A DNA stretch of 38,015 nt, taken from the IMG/VR virus record IMGVR_UViG_3300031963_000406, positions 1 through 38,015 of that record; one strand, given 5' to 3'. The notes beneath the pieces are model-generated. The model was given only the letters and a program-made list of their open reading frames with translations. It ran no database searches and was not told where the DNA came from. Position numbers and translations under genes: made by a program. Positions 29,486 to 38,015 of the stretch are shown here, piece after piece. Position 1 is the first letter of the stretch; each line of letters opens with the position of its first letter. Source of the stretch: a virus.

Positions 29486-30379
29486 ATGCCTGACCAAATC
29501 ACATCATACTACGAAACCGAGTTCTCGAAGAACTGGGAAATGCTCGCGCAGCAAAAAGAAAGCCGCCTCGGCGGTGCCGCTACTCCTACCACCATCACCG
29601 GCAAACGCCGGAAGTTCAACCAACTTGAAATCGGCTCCTTGCAGGAAGTCACTACCCGCAAGGGAGACACGCCAGACGGCGACAGCACCGGTTACGCCTA
29701 CTGGATCTACCGCCGCAAGTTCGAGCGCGTCATCATCTTCGATGAAGACGATGAAATGCAGCTTGGCACCATCGCCCTTCCCGACTCCGACGAAGTGACA
29801 AGCATGATGGCTGCGAGCAATCGCACCAAGGATGACGTTATCATTTCGGCCATGGACGCCACTCGCTACATTGGCGAAAACGGCACGACCACCGACGCTT
29901 TCGACACGGCCAATCAGGTCGCCGTCAATTACGTCGCCAGCGGCTCGACTGCTAACAGCGGCATCACAGTAGCGAAAATTCTCGCAGCCAAGCGCATCCT
30001 CGATGAAAACGAAGTAGACGACAATGATCGCTATTTCGCCATCTCGGCGCAGGGCTTGCAAGACATGCTGCTCACGACTGAGATCACCTCGGCAGACTTC
30101 AACACAGTTCGAGCACTGGCTGCTGGCTCCGTCGATATGTTCGCCGGGTTCAAGTTCATCCGCACTGAGCGCCTGAGCCTGAACAGCGGCACAGACGTTC
30201 GCACCTGCTTTGCTTGGGCGAAGTCGGGCATCAAGTTTGCCGATGGCGGTCGTCAGACCTACATCGACGTGCTGCCCTCTCGCCGTCACGCGAAACAGAT
30301 TCGCGGCGTTTATCGCTGCGGTGCTGTCCGCACTGAGAACAAGCGTGTCGTTCGCGTCTATGCGGACGAAAGCCCGTAA
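29486..30379 (+). CDS. Major capsid protein
   Basis: This encodes 297 residues. It matches the HK97-fold capsid proteins of many podoviruses (the Phage_capsid_2-type pattern): N-terminal FSKNWEMLAQQKESRLGGAA, 'GKRRKFNQLEIGSLQEVTTR' with the following acidic 'GD..DG', 'YWIYRRKFERVIIFDEDDEM' in the P-domain, 'AAKRILDENEVDDNDRYFAI' with 'SAQGLQDML' in the long helix and A-domain, and C-terminal 'RTENKRVVRVYADESP'. No large N-terminal delta domain is seen, consistent with a separate scaffold. The gene is preceded by a long leader and followed by a hairpin, so its level is probably set independently. Confidence 0.88.
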   Translation: MPDQITSYYETEFSKNWEMLAQQKESRLGGAATPTTITGKRRKFNQLEIGSLQEVTTRKGDTPDGDSTGYAYWIYRRKFERVIIFDEDDEMQLGTIALPDSDEVTSMMAASNRTKDDVIISAMDATRYIGENGTTTDAFDTANQVAVNYVASGSTANSGITVAKILAAKRILDENEVDDNDRYFAISAQGLQDMLLTTEITSADFNTVRALAAGSVDMFAGFKFIRTERLSLNSGTDVRTCFAWAKSGIKFADGGRQTYIDVLPSRRHAKQIRGVYRCGAVRTENKRVVRVYADESP

Positions 30380-30386
30380 TCCTTCG

Positions 30387-30411
30387 GGGCGCTGGTGAGT
30401 AGCCAGCGCCC
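30387..30411 (+). terminator. Hairpin after the major capsid gene
   Basis: GGGCGCTGG (30387-30395) pairs perfectly with CCAGCGCCC (30403-30411) around TGAGTAG, followed by TTCCTTC. The weak U-tract suggests partial termination or an mRNA-stabilising stem that keeps capsid expression above the tail genes. Confidence 0.65.
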
Positions 30412-30449
30412 TTCCTTCAACCTTCGAACCCTTTTCCTTTTCGCATTAT

Positions 30450-30914
30450 ATGCCTAACACCTACACCACCTTTGGCTCGTCTCAGAACGATGCCGTCAAC
30501 GACATGAGCGCAGCCCCCAACCTCAAGCAGGCTGGCGGCAACCTTCACGTCGTGCAAGTCAGCAAGAGCAGCTACACCGCTGCGACGGCTGATCCGCTCT
30601 ACCTCGTCCGCCTTCCCAAGGGTGCTCGAGTTCTCCCGCATCTCTGCGTGGTCGATCACGGAGACCCCGGCGACGCCTGCACGGGAACTGTCGGCTACAT
30701 CTACGACGACGGCACCGGCGACGCGGACGGCTACAGCACCGGCATTCAGCTTGGCGGCTCGGCGGGCTATGAGTCGTTCAGTGCCACCGCTGGCGCCGCG
30801 GCTCTTACGCCGGTCACGCTGGCCGATGACGCCTGGGTTTATGTGACGTGGGGCACCGTGACGAACGGCGCTTCTCACACGCAAACCTGGACCATCGCAT
30901 ATACGCTGGCCTAA
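30450..30914 (+). CDS. Probable head decoration / minor structural protein
   Basis: This encodes 154 residues, beta-rich and short of Cys and charge. It has AAPNLKQAGGNLHVVQVSKS, 'YLVRLPKGARVLPHLCVVDH' and a C-terminal WTIAYTLA strand. Small proteins with this 'PKGARV' turn directly after the capsid gene are common in podoviruses and are likely capsid cement or minor head proteins. It is flanked by hairpins on both sides (30387 and 30947). Confidence 0.65.
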   Translation: MPNTYTTFGSSQNDAVNDMSAAPNLKQAGGNLHVVQVSKSSYTAATADPLYLVRLPKGARVLPHLCVVDHGDPGDACTGTVGYIYDDGTGDADGYSTGIQLGGSAGYESFSATAGAAALTPVTLADDAWVYVTWGTVTNGASHTQTWTIAYTLA

Positions 30915-30946
30915 TCCGCTTTCCTCCGTGGTTGGTGGAATCCTCG

Positions 30947-30982
30947 CCCTCGTCGCCTCTCGTGCTCAGGGGGCGGCGAGGG
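30947..30982 (+). terminator. Hairpin before the tail genes
   Basis: CCCTCGTCGCC (30947-30957) and GGCGGCGAGGG (30972-30982) form an 11-bp stem with one U-G pair, then TTCTCCTTTT. It is likely a leaky terminator that lowers tail and core transcription compared with head genes. Confidence 0.6.
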
Positions 30983-31006
30983 TTCTCCTTTTGAGCACTT
31001 CGCGCC

Positions 31007-31840
31007 ATGACCAAGACTGAAATTTGCAACCTCGCCCTCTCCCTCTTGTCCGCGAACACGGCGACGGACATTGACACGGATTCGACGCCACAGGCGGAGG
31101 CGGTGCGGCGCTGGTTCGCACCGGCGCGTGACGAGTGCCTTGCCTCGCATCCGTGGAATTTCGCGACAAAGCGAGCACGACTGACGCTGACATGGACTGC
31201 GCTTTCAGGCGTGGCGTTAACTGACGCTGGCGCTTCCGATGAAATTCGCGTGAATTATACAAGCCACGGCCTGTCAACCGGTCAACGAATACACATGCAG
31301 GACGTGCAAGGCGTGCCGGCTGCAAATGGAACATGGTATGTGACGCAAATCAATGCCAACACGTTTGACCTTGATGATTCCGTTTTTTCCGGCGCACATA
31401 CAAGTGGCACGGGCGAGTGGATCGTGGCACCGTTGCACGGATGGGATTATAGGCACACGCTGCCAAACGATTGCCTGCGCGTTGTGCGTGTGAACGGTTA
31501 CGAGGGCAACGAAGAAGATTCCGCGCCTTACGCCATCGAAGAGGGCGTGCTGCTCTCCGATGACGACATTATCGAACTGCAATATGTCTATCAGCACACA
31601 ACAGTAGCAAACTGGACGCAAGACTTCATCAACGCGTTTGCGGCTTTGCTCGCCTCCTATGTTGCGGCAGAAATCACCGAAAGCGTCGGCAGGGGAGAAA
31701 CCCTCCGCAAGCAGTTCGAAGCCATCGTGGCACCGCAAAAGCGCCGGAATGATGCACGCACCGGCAAGGGACGCACGCTTCAACCCACATACAATTCTCA
31801 ACTGGTCGCCGCTCGACGCTCTTCGATAACCAACTGGTAA
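31007..31840 (+). CDS. gp11-like head-to-tail adaptor (tail tubular protein A) with inserted domain
   Basis: This encodes 277 residues. The N-terminus (TKTEICNLALSLLSANTATD, 'AVRRWFAPARDECLASHPWN', FATKRA) and C-terminus (WTQDFINAFAALLASYVAAE) match the T7 gp11 family, which sits under the portal and receives the nozzle. Residues about 74-130 (YTSHGLSTGQRIHMQDVQGV, then WYVTQINANTFDLDD) look like an inserted FCCH-type beta domain (first named in ubiquitin-activating E1), a module often inserted in phage tail proteins. The next gene begins 3 nt after the stop, the standard gp11-gp12 order. Confidence 0.85.
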   Translation: MTKTEICNLALSLLSANTATDIDTDSTPQAEAVRRWFAPARDECLASHPWNFATKRARLTLTWTALSGVALTDAGASDEIRVNYTSHGLSTGQRIHMQDVQGVPAANGTWYVTQINANTFDLDDSVFSGAHTSGTGEWIVAPLHGWDYRHTLPNDCLRVVRVNGYEGNEEDSAPYAIEEGVLLSDDDIIELQYVYQHTTVANWTQDFINAFAALLASYVAAEITESVGRGETLRKQFEAIVAPQKRRNDARTGKGRTLQPTYNSQLVAARRSSITNW

Positions 31841-31843
31841 GCC

Positions 31844-34588
31844 ATGCCTCATTCACTTCACGTCAATTTCAACGGCGGCATCTATTCGCCGCTTATGGAA
31901 GGCCGAGTTGATTTTGAGCAATATCGCACCGGCTGCCTCCAAATGAAAAACTTCATTGTGCGTCCCTACGGCGGCGCGTTTAAGGCTCCAGGCACACAAT
32001 ACATTGGCGAGGTCAAAACGTCTTCAAAAAAAACACGGCTCATCCCGTTGCGTGTTTCGACTGCAGAAAACTACTTTATTGAAGTAGGCGAAGGCTATTT
32101 TCGATTTTGGCGCGACAGTGATCCGGGTGGTTACCTACAAATCAAAAGCGGATATTCCGTCACGGCGCATTCGACGGCAACGACGTATTACCTTGGCGAT
32201 GTGGCATCAAGTGGCGGCACAAATTACCTGCGCGTTGACAATGATGAGGCAAAAGATTCGAGTTTTGCGGCGGCTCTTTCGGCTGGCTATTGGCACGCTT
32301 TGACTGGCAGCATCTACGAATGGCCGAACGAATACACCGAGAGCGAACTGGCGGTCATCCAGATCCAGCAAATCAACCGGCTGCTTGTGCTTGTTCATCC
32401 AAATCATCCGCCGCAGTTGATCGAGTCAATTCCGGTGGACAGCCTAACTTCGAATTTTATCCGCAACGCCGCATGGAGTGACGCCAACACAACGAACGTA
32501 ACGCACTCGTTCCTCGTCCAGCCGATTAGTTACGTTTTTCCGCCTCTCAAAGAACACGAACTGAGTCGTTCTGGCTACACGGTAACACTCAATTTCGACC
32601 ATGCAGCATGGTTGACTTCGACGGCTTACGTTGTGGGCGACATCCGCACGGTTTCGAGCGTGGCTTACTACTGCACGACGGCGCACACCAGCGGCACGTT
32701 TGCCACGGATCTTGCGGCCAATCGCTGGCGGCTGGCTACAGGGGCAGAAGTTGATTACAAGCTCACAGCAAGCAATTCTTCAGTGTTTAGCGGCCTCGAC
32801 GTTAGCGACCAATTTATCATTGAGCCGTCGCTGTATCGCACGACAAGCGCAAGCTCTCCGCGTGGAGCATCGCTCAAATTGGGCGGCACGTCTCCAAGCG
32901 GATCGCCGGGATCGGAATACACTGCGTCACAGCCTATTTTCATTCAGGGATCTTACAGTGTAACCTCAAGCTGGAAAGCCAACGAATCGCCGCTTGGAAC
33001 CCTGCGGCTTGAGCGTGCTCTCGATGGCGTCAATTGGGAAGTAGTGAAGGAATGGACGCAAAACGACACCTCACAAGGCACATTTGTTTATGAAGACGAC
33101 GCCGCAAAAGCGGGGGAATGGTATCGGCTTGGCGGTTACTGCGAAGCCCTGTCAGGATCACCCGCGAGCGTGTTGCTTGAATCGGCTGACGCACAGGTAA
33201 AGCTGCCGTTTACGATCCGCGCTTTGACTTCATCGACGGTGCTGCAAGTGCGTTCTGCTTTGCCTCGGCAAAGCTTGGCTCCCAAGCCTGCTGTTGGTGT
33301 GGCTGCGTCGGCCTTTTATGTTCATGCCTTTTCGCAGGATAACGGCTATCCTGGAGCTGTCGGGCTGCACAATCTGCGCTTGTGGTTTGGTGGCACCAGC
33401 AAAGAGCCAAATCGAGTTCGTGGCAGCGTGGTAGACGACTTTTTCAACTTTTCGACAGGCGAGGGGGATTCTGACGGATTCGACATTGTGTTGAACTCAA
33501 ACGAATCAAACCTAGTTCGATGGATTGCCAGCTACCGACAAGGGCTGGTCGTTGGGACAACGGGTGAAGAATGGACCATTCAAGGTGGTGGCGACGGCTC
33601 CGAAGTGCTCAAGCCATCAAACGTGCAAGCCATACGGCGCAACCGAGCAGGCTCGACCACGCTGCAGCCCGTGCAAACGAAAGACGCGCTTTTGTGGGTT
33701 TCACCTACCGGGCGCAAGGTCTTTGAGTTCGCCTATGTATTTTCTTCCGACGCCTACGAAGCCAACGACATGACGCTTCGAGCTGAAAACGTAACAGACG
33801 GCGGCATTGTGGCGCTGGCTTACCAAAGTGAACCGGACCCTATTTTGTGGGCCGTGACTGGCGACGGGCGGCTTTTGGGCTTTTCCTACAATCGAGCCAA
33901 CCAAATCACCGCATGGTTCGAGCGCACCACGCAAGGCACGTTTGAAAGCATCGCAGCTGTGCGAGGATCAGCGGAAGCCGATCGCGTTTGGATGATTGTC
34001 AACCGCACTGTGAACGGTTCAACAAAGCGGTATATCGAGCGGTTTTACCCTACTGCGCAGGCTTTCGATTTCGACACGGCCACGGATTTCTGTTACCTCG
34101 ACTGCGCGAAAAAAATCACGCAAGCGAGCAGCACGGCGGTTTCCGGGCTTTCGCACCTCGAAGGGCTGACGGTGAAGGTGTGGCGTTCTGGCACGACCAG
34201 CGAAAGCAAAACGGTTGCGAGCGGGGCGATTACCCTTGGGGCTGCGGCGACGACTCTTTTTGTCGGTTTGCCTTATATTTCGACTCTTCAACCGATGCCG
34301 TTGGAGTTCCAGCTTCAAGACGGAACGGCACAAGGCCGTAAGTTTAACAGCCAGCGGACGCAACTGCTGCTCCACAAAAGCCTTGGAGGCACCATCAAAC
34401 ACGCGACGAGCGGAACGGCTTATGCTATCGAATACCCAGCAGGAACAACTACGGTGTTTTCAGGTCGGAAAGAACAGCACGTTAAAGCGGATTGGACCGA
34501 TGCTGTGACCTTGACTTTTGCGCATGCAGACCCAACGCCTTTCAACATGCTCGGTTACGTTCTCAAATGTGAAATCTCAGGCAAATGA
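31844..34588 (+). CDS. gp12-like tail nozzle (tail tubular protein B)
   Basis: This encodes 914 residues. The start HSLHVNFNGGIYSPLMEGRV and 'GCLQMKNFIVRPYGGAFKAP' are typical of T7 gp12-type nozzles, as is the later 'LYSGTSKEPNRV'-like block (RLWFGGTSKEPNRVRGSVVD) and the C-terminal beta-rich end. Two small repeats of a carbohydrate-binding-like pattern (Y..GDV....G..Y / W) lie near residues 102-152 and 255-302 (for example AAWLTSTAYVVGDI and TTAHTSGTFATDL). The protein forms the distal tail tube. The last codons overlap the next gene (ATGA at 34585). Confidence 0.88.
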   Translation: MPHSLHVNFNGGIYSPLMEGRVDFEQYRTGCLQMKNFIVRPYGGAFKAPGTQYIGEVKTSSKKTRLIPLRVSTAENYFIEVGEGYFRFWRDSDPGGYLQIKSGYSVTAHSTATTYYLGDVASSGGTNYLRVDNDEAKDSSFAAALSAGYWHALTGSIYEWPNEYTESELAVIQIQQINRLLVLVHPNHPPQLIESIPVDSLTSNFIRNAAWSDANTTNVTHSFLVQPISYVFPPLKEHELSRSGYTVTLNFDHAAWLTSTAYVVGDIRTVSSVAYYCTTAHTSGTFATDLAANRWRLATGAEVDYKLTASNSSVFSGLDVSDQFIIEPSLYRTTSASSPRGASLKLGGTSPSGSPGSEYTASQPIFIQGSYSVTSSWKANESPLGTLRLERALDGVNWEVVKEWTQNDTSQGTFVYEDDAAKAGEWYRLGGYCEALSGSPASVLLESADAQVKLPFTIRALTSSTVLQVRSALPRQSLAPKPAVGVAASAFYVHAFSQDNGYPGAVGLHNLRLWFGGTSKEPNRVRGSVVDDFFNFSTGEGDSDGFDIVLNSNESNLVRWIASYRQGLVVGTTGEEWTIQGGGDGSEVLKPSNVQAIRRNRAGSTTLQPVQTKDALLWVSPTGRKVFEFAYVFSSDAYEANDMTLRAENVTDGGIVALAYQSEPDPILWAVTGDGRLLGFSYNRANQITAWFERTTQGTFESIAAVRGSAEADRVWMIVNRTVNGSTKRYIERFYPTAQAFDFDTATDFCYLDCAKKITQASSTAVSGLSHLEGLTVKVWRSGTTSESKTVASGAITLGAAATTLFVGLPYISTLQPMPLEFQLQDGTAQGRKFNSQRTQLLLHKSLGGTIKHATSGTAYAIEYPAGTTTVFSGRKEQHVKADWTDAVTLTFAHADPTPFNMLGYVLKCEISGK

Positions 34589-35121
34589 ATCTTTTTCCTT
34601 TTCCAATTCTGGCCGTTGTCGATTGGGGTGTTATAATTTACTGGACACTTTTTGCGGGTTTAACGGCAGCCTCGACGTATGCCGGATATTCCGCACAACA
34701 GCAGGCCGCCAAGCAAGCCAATCTTAACGCGGAATCGGCAGCGCAACAAGAAGCCGCAAGAAAGGCAGCCGAGCTGGAAGCGGCTACACGGCAACGGTTG
34801 GCGGAGCAACGTCGATTTCGGCAGACTCAAGCGGCAGCAATCTCCGGGCAAGGCATCCAAATGACCGGCACGCCGCTGGACATTTTGGCGGATACGGAAG
34901 TGCAAACGCAACTTGAGCTTCAAAACCTCGCCTTTTCGAACGACCTGCAACAGCAAGACATTCAAAACCGGCGATTATCTGCTTTGTCGGCAGCCGATGC
35001 GGCCAAGCCTAGCACGGGCGCAACGTTGCTTTCCGGCGCGTCATCCATGCTTAACGCTTACGGCAACCTTTCCAGCAATCGGCCTCAAACGGCTAAACCC
35101 GCCACCACGACCACGGGCTAA
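34585..35121 (+). CDS. gp14-like internal virion protein (membrane/coiled-coil)
   Basis: This encodes 178 residues. One hydrophobic segment (about 5-30, FPILAVVDWGVIIYWTLFAG) is followed by a long Ala/Gln-rich coiled coil (QQQAAKQANLNAESAAQQEA, ATRQRLAEQRRFRQTQAAAI), 'SGQGIQMTGTPLDILADTEV', and a Thr-rich tail. By size, membrane segment and position before gp15-like and gp16-position genes it resembles T7 gp14, which helps form the ejection channel in the outer membrane. ATGA-coupled to the nozzle gene. Confidence 0.8.
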   Translation: MNLFPFPILAVVDWGVIIYWTLFAGLTAASTYAGYSAQQQAAKQANLNAESAAQQEAARKAAELEAATRQRLAEQRRFRQTQAAAISGQGIQMTGTPLDILADTEVQTQLELQNLAFSNDLQQQDIQNRRLSALSAADAAKPSTGATLLSGASSMLNAYGNLSSNRPQTAKPATTTTG

Positions 35122-35135
35122 ACAACTTTCTGACC

Positions 35136-36890
35136 ATGCCCCTTGTTCCTCTCGCACCCATCGCTCGCGCTCCAGCTTTTGGCAACGTCGCACCGGTTCA
35201 ACTGACTTCGAACGCCAATCGCACGGCACAAATCGGGCGGGCGATCGGGCAAGCGGGTGAAACGCTGGTCAATTTGCAGGCCAAATACGCCGAGCTTGTG
35301 GACGCTCGCAGCATGATCGCAGCCGAGAACGTCATGCGGCAGACCACGAACGACTTCAACGCGTGGCGGCTTGATCCTCAGAACGCCGACGAATCCGCAT
35401 GGCTGCCTAAGTGGCAGGAAATGCAGTCCACAGCACAGAAGCAAATCGACGGCCTCAAGATGACGGAAGGGGCGCGGCTCAATACAACGCGCTCCTGGGG
35501 CCGGTGGAACGATGCGCAAACCATCAGCGTGCAGGGCGATGTGTTCAAGCAAGGGGTGAAACGCACAAAAGACGCGCTCGACCTCCGCATGAAGCAGGCA
35601 ATTGACTTCGGCGATGATTCCATGATTCGCAGCACCGTAGAGCATGGCGTGAAACTTGGCGTCTTCACTCCCGAAGAAGGGGCGCTTGTTGAATACGACG
35701 CCAGCAAGGCAGCCAAAGGAACGCGCCGGGAGCGGTTCAACCTCGAACTTAAGACGATGCTGGACGCGCCCACGGCCAAAGCTGACGAGGTGAAGGCGTC
35801 GATTCAAAGCAATGCGGATCTGACGGACTCGGAAAAGTCGAGCTTGCTCATGCAGGTGGAGAACCGCTTCAAGGACGCGGAGCTTGAACACTTGATCGAC
35901 ACCAATCCCGTTCACGGTCTCGAAGTTGCACAGAACGACTTTTCACGCGGGCGCATCACCGCAAACCGGCTGGACGAATTGAAACGCCGCAGTGAAACCG
36001 TGCAGACCCGCGAGCGAGGCAAGCAATACGCTGGCATTGCCGACGCCATGAAGGCCAAGGCATCCAAGGCGGAAATCGTGAAGTTGCTCGATGAAGGCAA
36101 CTTTTTGACTCCAGGCGACAAGGCAGAAATTATGACAGCCATCGACAACAAAATGGATGATGAGTTTGTGCTTTCGACGCTGGCGAAAGAAGCCGCAAAC
36201 TTCCAGCACGCGCCGGATTCTCCCGAGTATTTCCTCTTCACCAAGCGCGTCGATGCGCTGGCGACGGGCAATCATCGCTCTCACATTCTCGGGCTGCGTG
36301 ACAAGGCGCTGGCGGGTGAGCAAGACGGCGGATCATTCTCGCGCTCTTGGGGCAAGGTGTTTACTCAAGCGGACGACGATTTGAAGAACGGCGTGTTTGG
36401 TCCAACGACGAGCACGCTGGACGATCCCAAGGCGACGCTGCCGCCGAAAATGCGGGCGGAAGTGGACGCGTTCAAAAAGAACCTCACGAAAGAAACCGGC
36501 ATGATGTGGAGCCGTCGCCCCAAGACTGCCGACGAACTCGAAATGGAGGCACGCGCCTTGTGGCTGTCCGAAGAAAACAAAGGCAAAACGAATCCCGTCA
36601 AAATCGACAAGTTCGTTTTTGAAGACGAGGCCAAGATTCGGTCGGCTAATGCGCTTCGTGTGCAGGCCACGCAAGAGCTTGAAGCCTTCCAAAAAGCCAA
36701 TCCCAACAAGCCCGGCACAGATGCGGCAGCGGAATATGATCGCATCACAGCCAAGCTGCGGTCACAGAAAAACCTGCCGCCTGTGGCACCGACTGGCGGG
36801 GTGAATCCCGCTGGCGTTTTACTGCCATCTCTCGAAGCTCCAGACCTGAACGCCATCCGCCAACGTCATGCCCAAGATTCTCGAAAGTGA
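35136..36890 (+). CDS. gp15-like internal virion protein
   Basis: This encodes 584 residues, almost entirely helical. The N-terminus PIARAPAFGNVAPVQL leads into 'IGRAIGQAGETLVNLQAKYA', followed by amphipathic helical repeats and a C-terminal Pro-rich end. Its place between the gp14-like and giant proteins matches T7 gp15, a core protein that crosses the periplasm with the DNA. No enzymatic motif is seen. It overlaps the start of the giant gene by 23 nt. Confidence 0.8.
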   Translation: MPLVPLAPIARAPAFGNVAPVQLTSNANRTAQIGRAIGQAGETLVNLQAKYAELVDARSMIAAENVMRQTTNDFNAWRLDPQNADESAWLPKWQEMQSTAQKQIDGLKMTEGARLNTTRSWGRWNDAQTISVQGDVFKQGVKRTKDALDLRMKQAIDFGDDSMIRSTVEHGVKLGVFTPEEGALVEYDASKAAKGTRRERFNLELKTMLDAPTAKADEVKASIQSNADLTDSEKSSLLMQVENRFKDAELEHLIDTNPVHGLEVAQNDFSRGRITANRLDELKRRSETVQTRERGKQYAGIADAMKAKASKAEIVKLLDEGNFLTPGDKAEIMTAIDNKMDDEFVLSTLAKEAANFQHAPDSPEYFLFTKRVDALATGNHRSHILGLRDKALAGEQDGGSFSRSWGKVFTQADDDLKNGVFGPTTSTLDDPKATLPPKMRAEVDAFKKNLTKETGMMWSRRPKTADELEMEARALWLSEENKGKTNPVKIDKFVFEDEAKIRSANALRVQATQELEAFQKANPNKPGTDAAAEYDRITAKLRSQKNLPPVAPTGGVNPAGVLLPSLEAPDLNAIRQRHAQDSRK

Positions 36891-38015
36891 AGCCCTCACA
36901 ATAGCCCGCTCGATTGACCAAGCGCCTGAAACGGATCGCCCGTGGATGCTTGATCTTTTGGACCGCTATCAGCAGCAGCAGCGTGACGACGGGGAGCCTG
37001 ACTGGCCTTCTGTCGAACGTGCTCGCGTGGAGCGTGAAACCAATTTGCGCGGCATGTTTGAGTCACCGGACAAAATCACCTATGATCCGGGGCCGTTTTC
37101 ACAGAATCCGCAAGAAGCGAAGATGCTTCACGCCAACATGGCTTTGCTGTCCGCTCGATACCAGAAAGAACCACGGGAAGTTGCGGAGCGGTATGATTTT
37201 CTCATCAACGACTTTGCCCGGCAGAAGTTCGGCGCGTCTGAGGATGTGGACACGGCCAAGTTCTATGCGCTGGCACAAAAGGACATGCAGCGGATCAAAC
37301 TGCTCGAGGACACGCAACGCGAGGGCGTCAACGCGGCCCTGCGCGGCGAGGATGGCGTGAAGGCGCTGGCGGCATGGCAGGCCAAGAACGCGGATCGAGC
37401 CAAAGAAGACGCCGGGCTTTTCATGCGTGGATACCAGCAGGCGCTCGAACAGGACGGCGAAATGCTGCCGATTGCTGACCGGCTTTTGCCATTGCTCGAA
37501 GCGCAATCCACCAAAAAATACGGACAAGCCTTTGACCAGACCAAAGCGCAAGAGCTTGGCGGCATGATCGAACAGCTTGCGGGCATGAAGAAAGCGCAGC
37601 GCAAGAGCGTGTATCGCTCCATTGCTGCCCGGATCGAGGCCGCTGGCTACGATCAGAAAGGCTTCTGGTCGCAGATGCTCGGCTTTCTCGACCAACAACT
37701 TTATGCGGCAGCATCGTCTGTGGGAGAAACGGGCGGCATTGCTGTTGATGCGTCTATTGCGTTAGCGCAAGCGTCGGGCCGTTCGGTGGATATGCTGGAC
37801 GGCACTCCCATTGCAACGCCTGTTTTGTCTCCTGAGCAACAACAAGCGTTAATGCGGCAACGTGATTATCGTGAACGCATTGGCGATGTGGAGGGTGAAA
37901 TCATACAGATTGTTTCCGGCGAACTCGACCCGGTAAAGCCAACAACGGGCTGGATGAACGAGACGATTGAAACCGGCTTGATTAAAGCTCCTGGGGCTAT
38001 TTTGCCTTCAATGGG
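36868..38015 (+). CDS. Giant polyvalent internal-virion protein, 5' part (continues at base 1)
   Basis: ATG 36868 opens inside the end of the gp15-like gene and the frame runs off the right edge with 382 complete codons plus GG. Adding the T at base 1 makes GGT (Gly) and continues as GGC CTT TTG TTT ACT, the frame that ends at 7660. This N-terminal part is helical and charged (ILESEALTIARSIDQAPETD, ARYQKEPREVAERYDFLIND, 'QKDMQRIKLLEDTQREGVNA'), as in gp16-position core proteins of related podoviruses. No lytic transglycosylase motif is seen in these 382 residues, unlike T7 gp16. It reads into a hydrophobic stretch (LIKAPGAILPSMGG). Confidence 0.85.
   Translation, partial: MPKILESEALTIARSIDQAPETDRPWMLDLLDRYQQQQRDDGEPDWPSVERARVERETNLRGMFESPDKITYDPGPFSQNPQEAKMLHANMALLSARYQKEPREVAERYDFLINDFARQKFGASEDVDTAKFYALAQKDMQRIKLLEDTQREGVNAALRGEDGVKALAAWQAKNADRAKEDAGLFMRGYQQALEQDGEMLPIADRLLPLLEAQSTKKYGQAFDQTKAQELGGMIEQLAGMKKAQRKSVYRSIAARIEAAGYDQKGFWSQMLGFLDQQLYAAASSVGETGGIAVDASIALAQASGRSVDMLDGTPIATPVLSPEQQQALMRQRDYRERIGDVEGEIIQIVSGELDPVKPTTGWMNETIETGLIKAPGAILPSM

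Noticed and set aside
1-38015. Terminal direct repeats or cohesive ends at the window edges
   Set aside because: The first and last tens of bases do not match. The edges simply join in frame, so the ends are more likely an arbitrary cut in a circular assembly.

Overview
The window looks like a complete genome, or very nearly so, of a tailed phage with a short tail (podovirus architecture) that infects a bacterium, probably Gram-negative. The reading frame open at the right edge (from 36868) continues in frame, with no stop, into the frame open at the left edge (to 7660). Joining base 38015 to base 1 therefore gives one 2,935-residue gene and suggests a circular or circularly permuted molecule of about 38.0 kb. 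I find 50 protein genes. All are on the + strand except a three-gene minus-strand cassette. I see no tRNA, rRNA, CRISPR array or insertion sequence. There is no integrase, recognisable lysogeny repressor, DNA polymerase or RNA polymerase, so the phage is either strictly lytic or uses lysogeny genes I cannot recognise. The host cannot be assigned. Many genes lack a Shine-Dalgarno sequence and have A/C-rich, G-poor leaders, which would fit a host such as Verrucomicrobiota or Bacteroidota, but that is only inference.

Layout. 36868-38015 joined to 1-7660: a giant internal-virion/polyvalent protein with two ADP-ribosyltransferase-like modules. 7775-10822: membrane and lysis proteins, a glycine-rich tail adhesin, and an amidase endolysin preceded by a ladder of tiny ATGA-coupled reading frames. 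10874-15524: recombination module (coiled-coil protein, RecT/Bet annealase, YqaJ/lambda-Exo nuclease, RusA resolvase, an SSB-like protein ending in a classic acidic tip). 15730-20382: replication and control (DUF1376 protein, DnaC-like helicase loader, several small HTH or zinc-finger proteins, a GC-rich Trp-rich orphan). 20470-22588: terminase subunits and a small companion. 22589-22914: a gene-free stretch with stacked hairpins, an intrinsic terminator and an operator-like inverted repeat.

22915-28471: small proteins, T7-like portal (head-tail connector), Bbp19-like protein, scaffold and a matrixin-like zinc metalloprotease, ending in a strong bidirectional terminator. 28501-29216 (minus): a moron-like cassette of three small genes with its own sigma70-type promoter and terminators, set between scaffold/protease and capsid. 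29486-36890: major capsid protein, a probable decoration protein, gp11-like adaptor, gp12-like nozzle, and gp14- and gp15-like internal virion proteins, leading into the giant gp16-position protein.

How it works together. The phage appears to rely on the host replicase, recruiting the host replicative helicase through its own loader, and to supply its own annealing/exonuclease/resolvase system to make and process concatemers for the terminase. Morphogenesis follows the T7 plan (portal, scaffold, capsid, gp11/gp12 tail, internal core proteins). The core protein has expanded into a giant multidomain protein that could carry effector domains into the host with the DNA. The most notable points are that protein, the metzincin beside the scaffold, the opposite-strand cassette, and the unusual translation-initiation arrangements.
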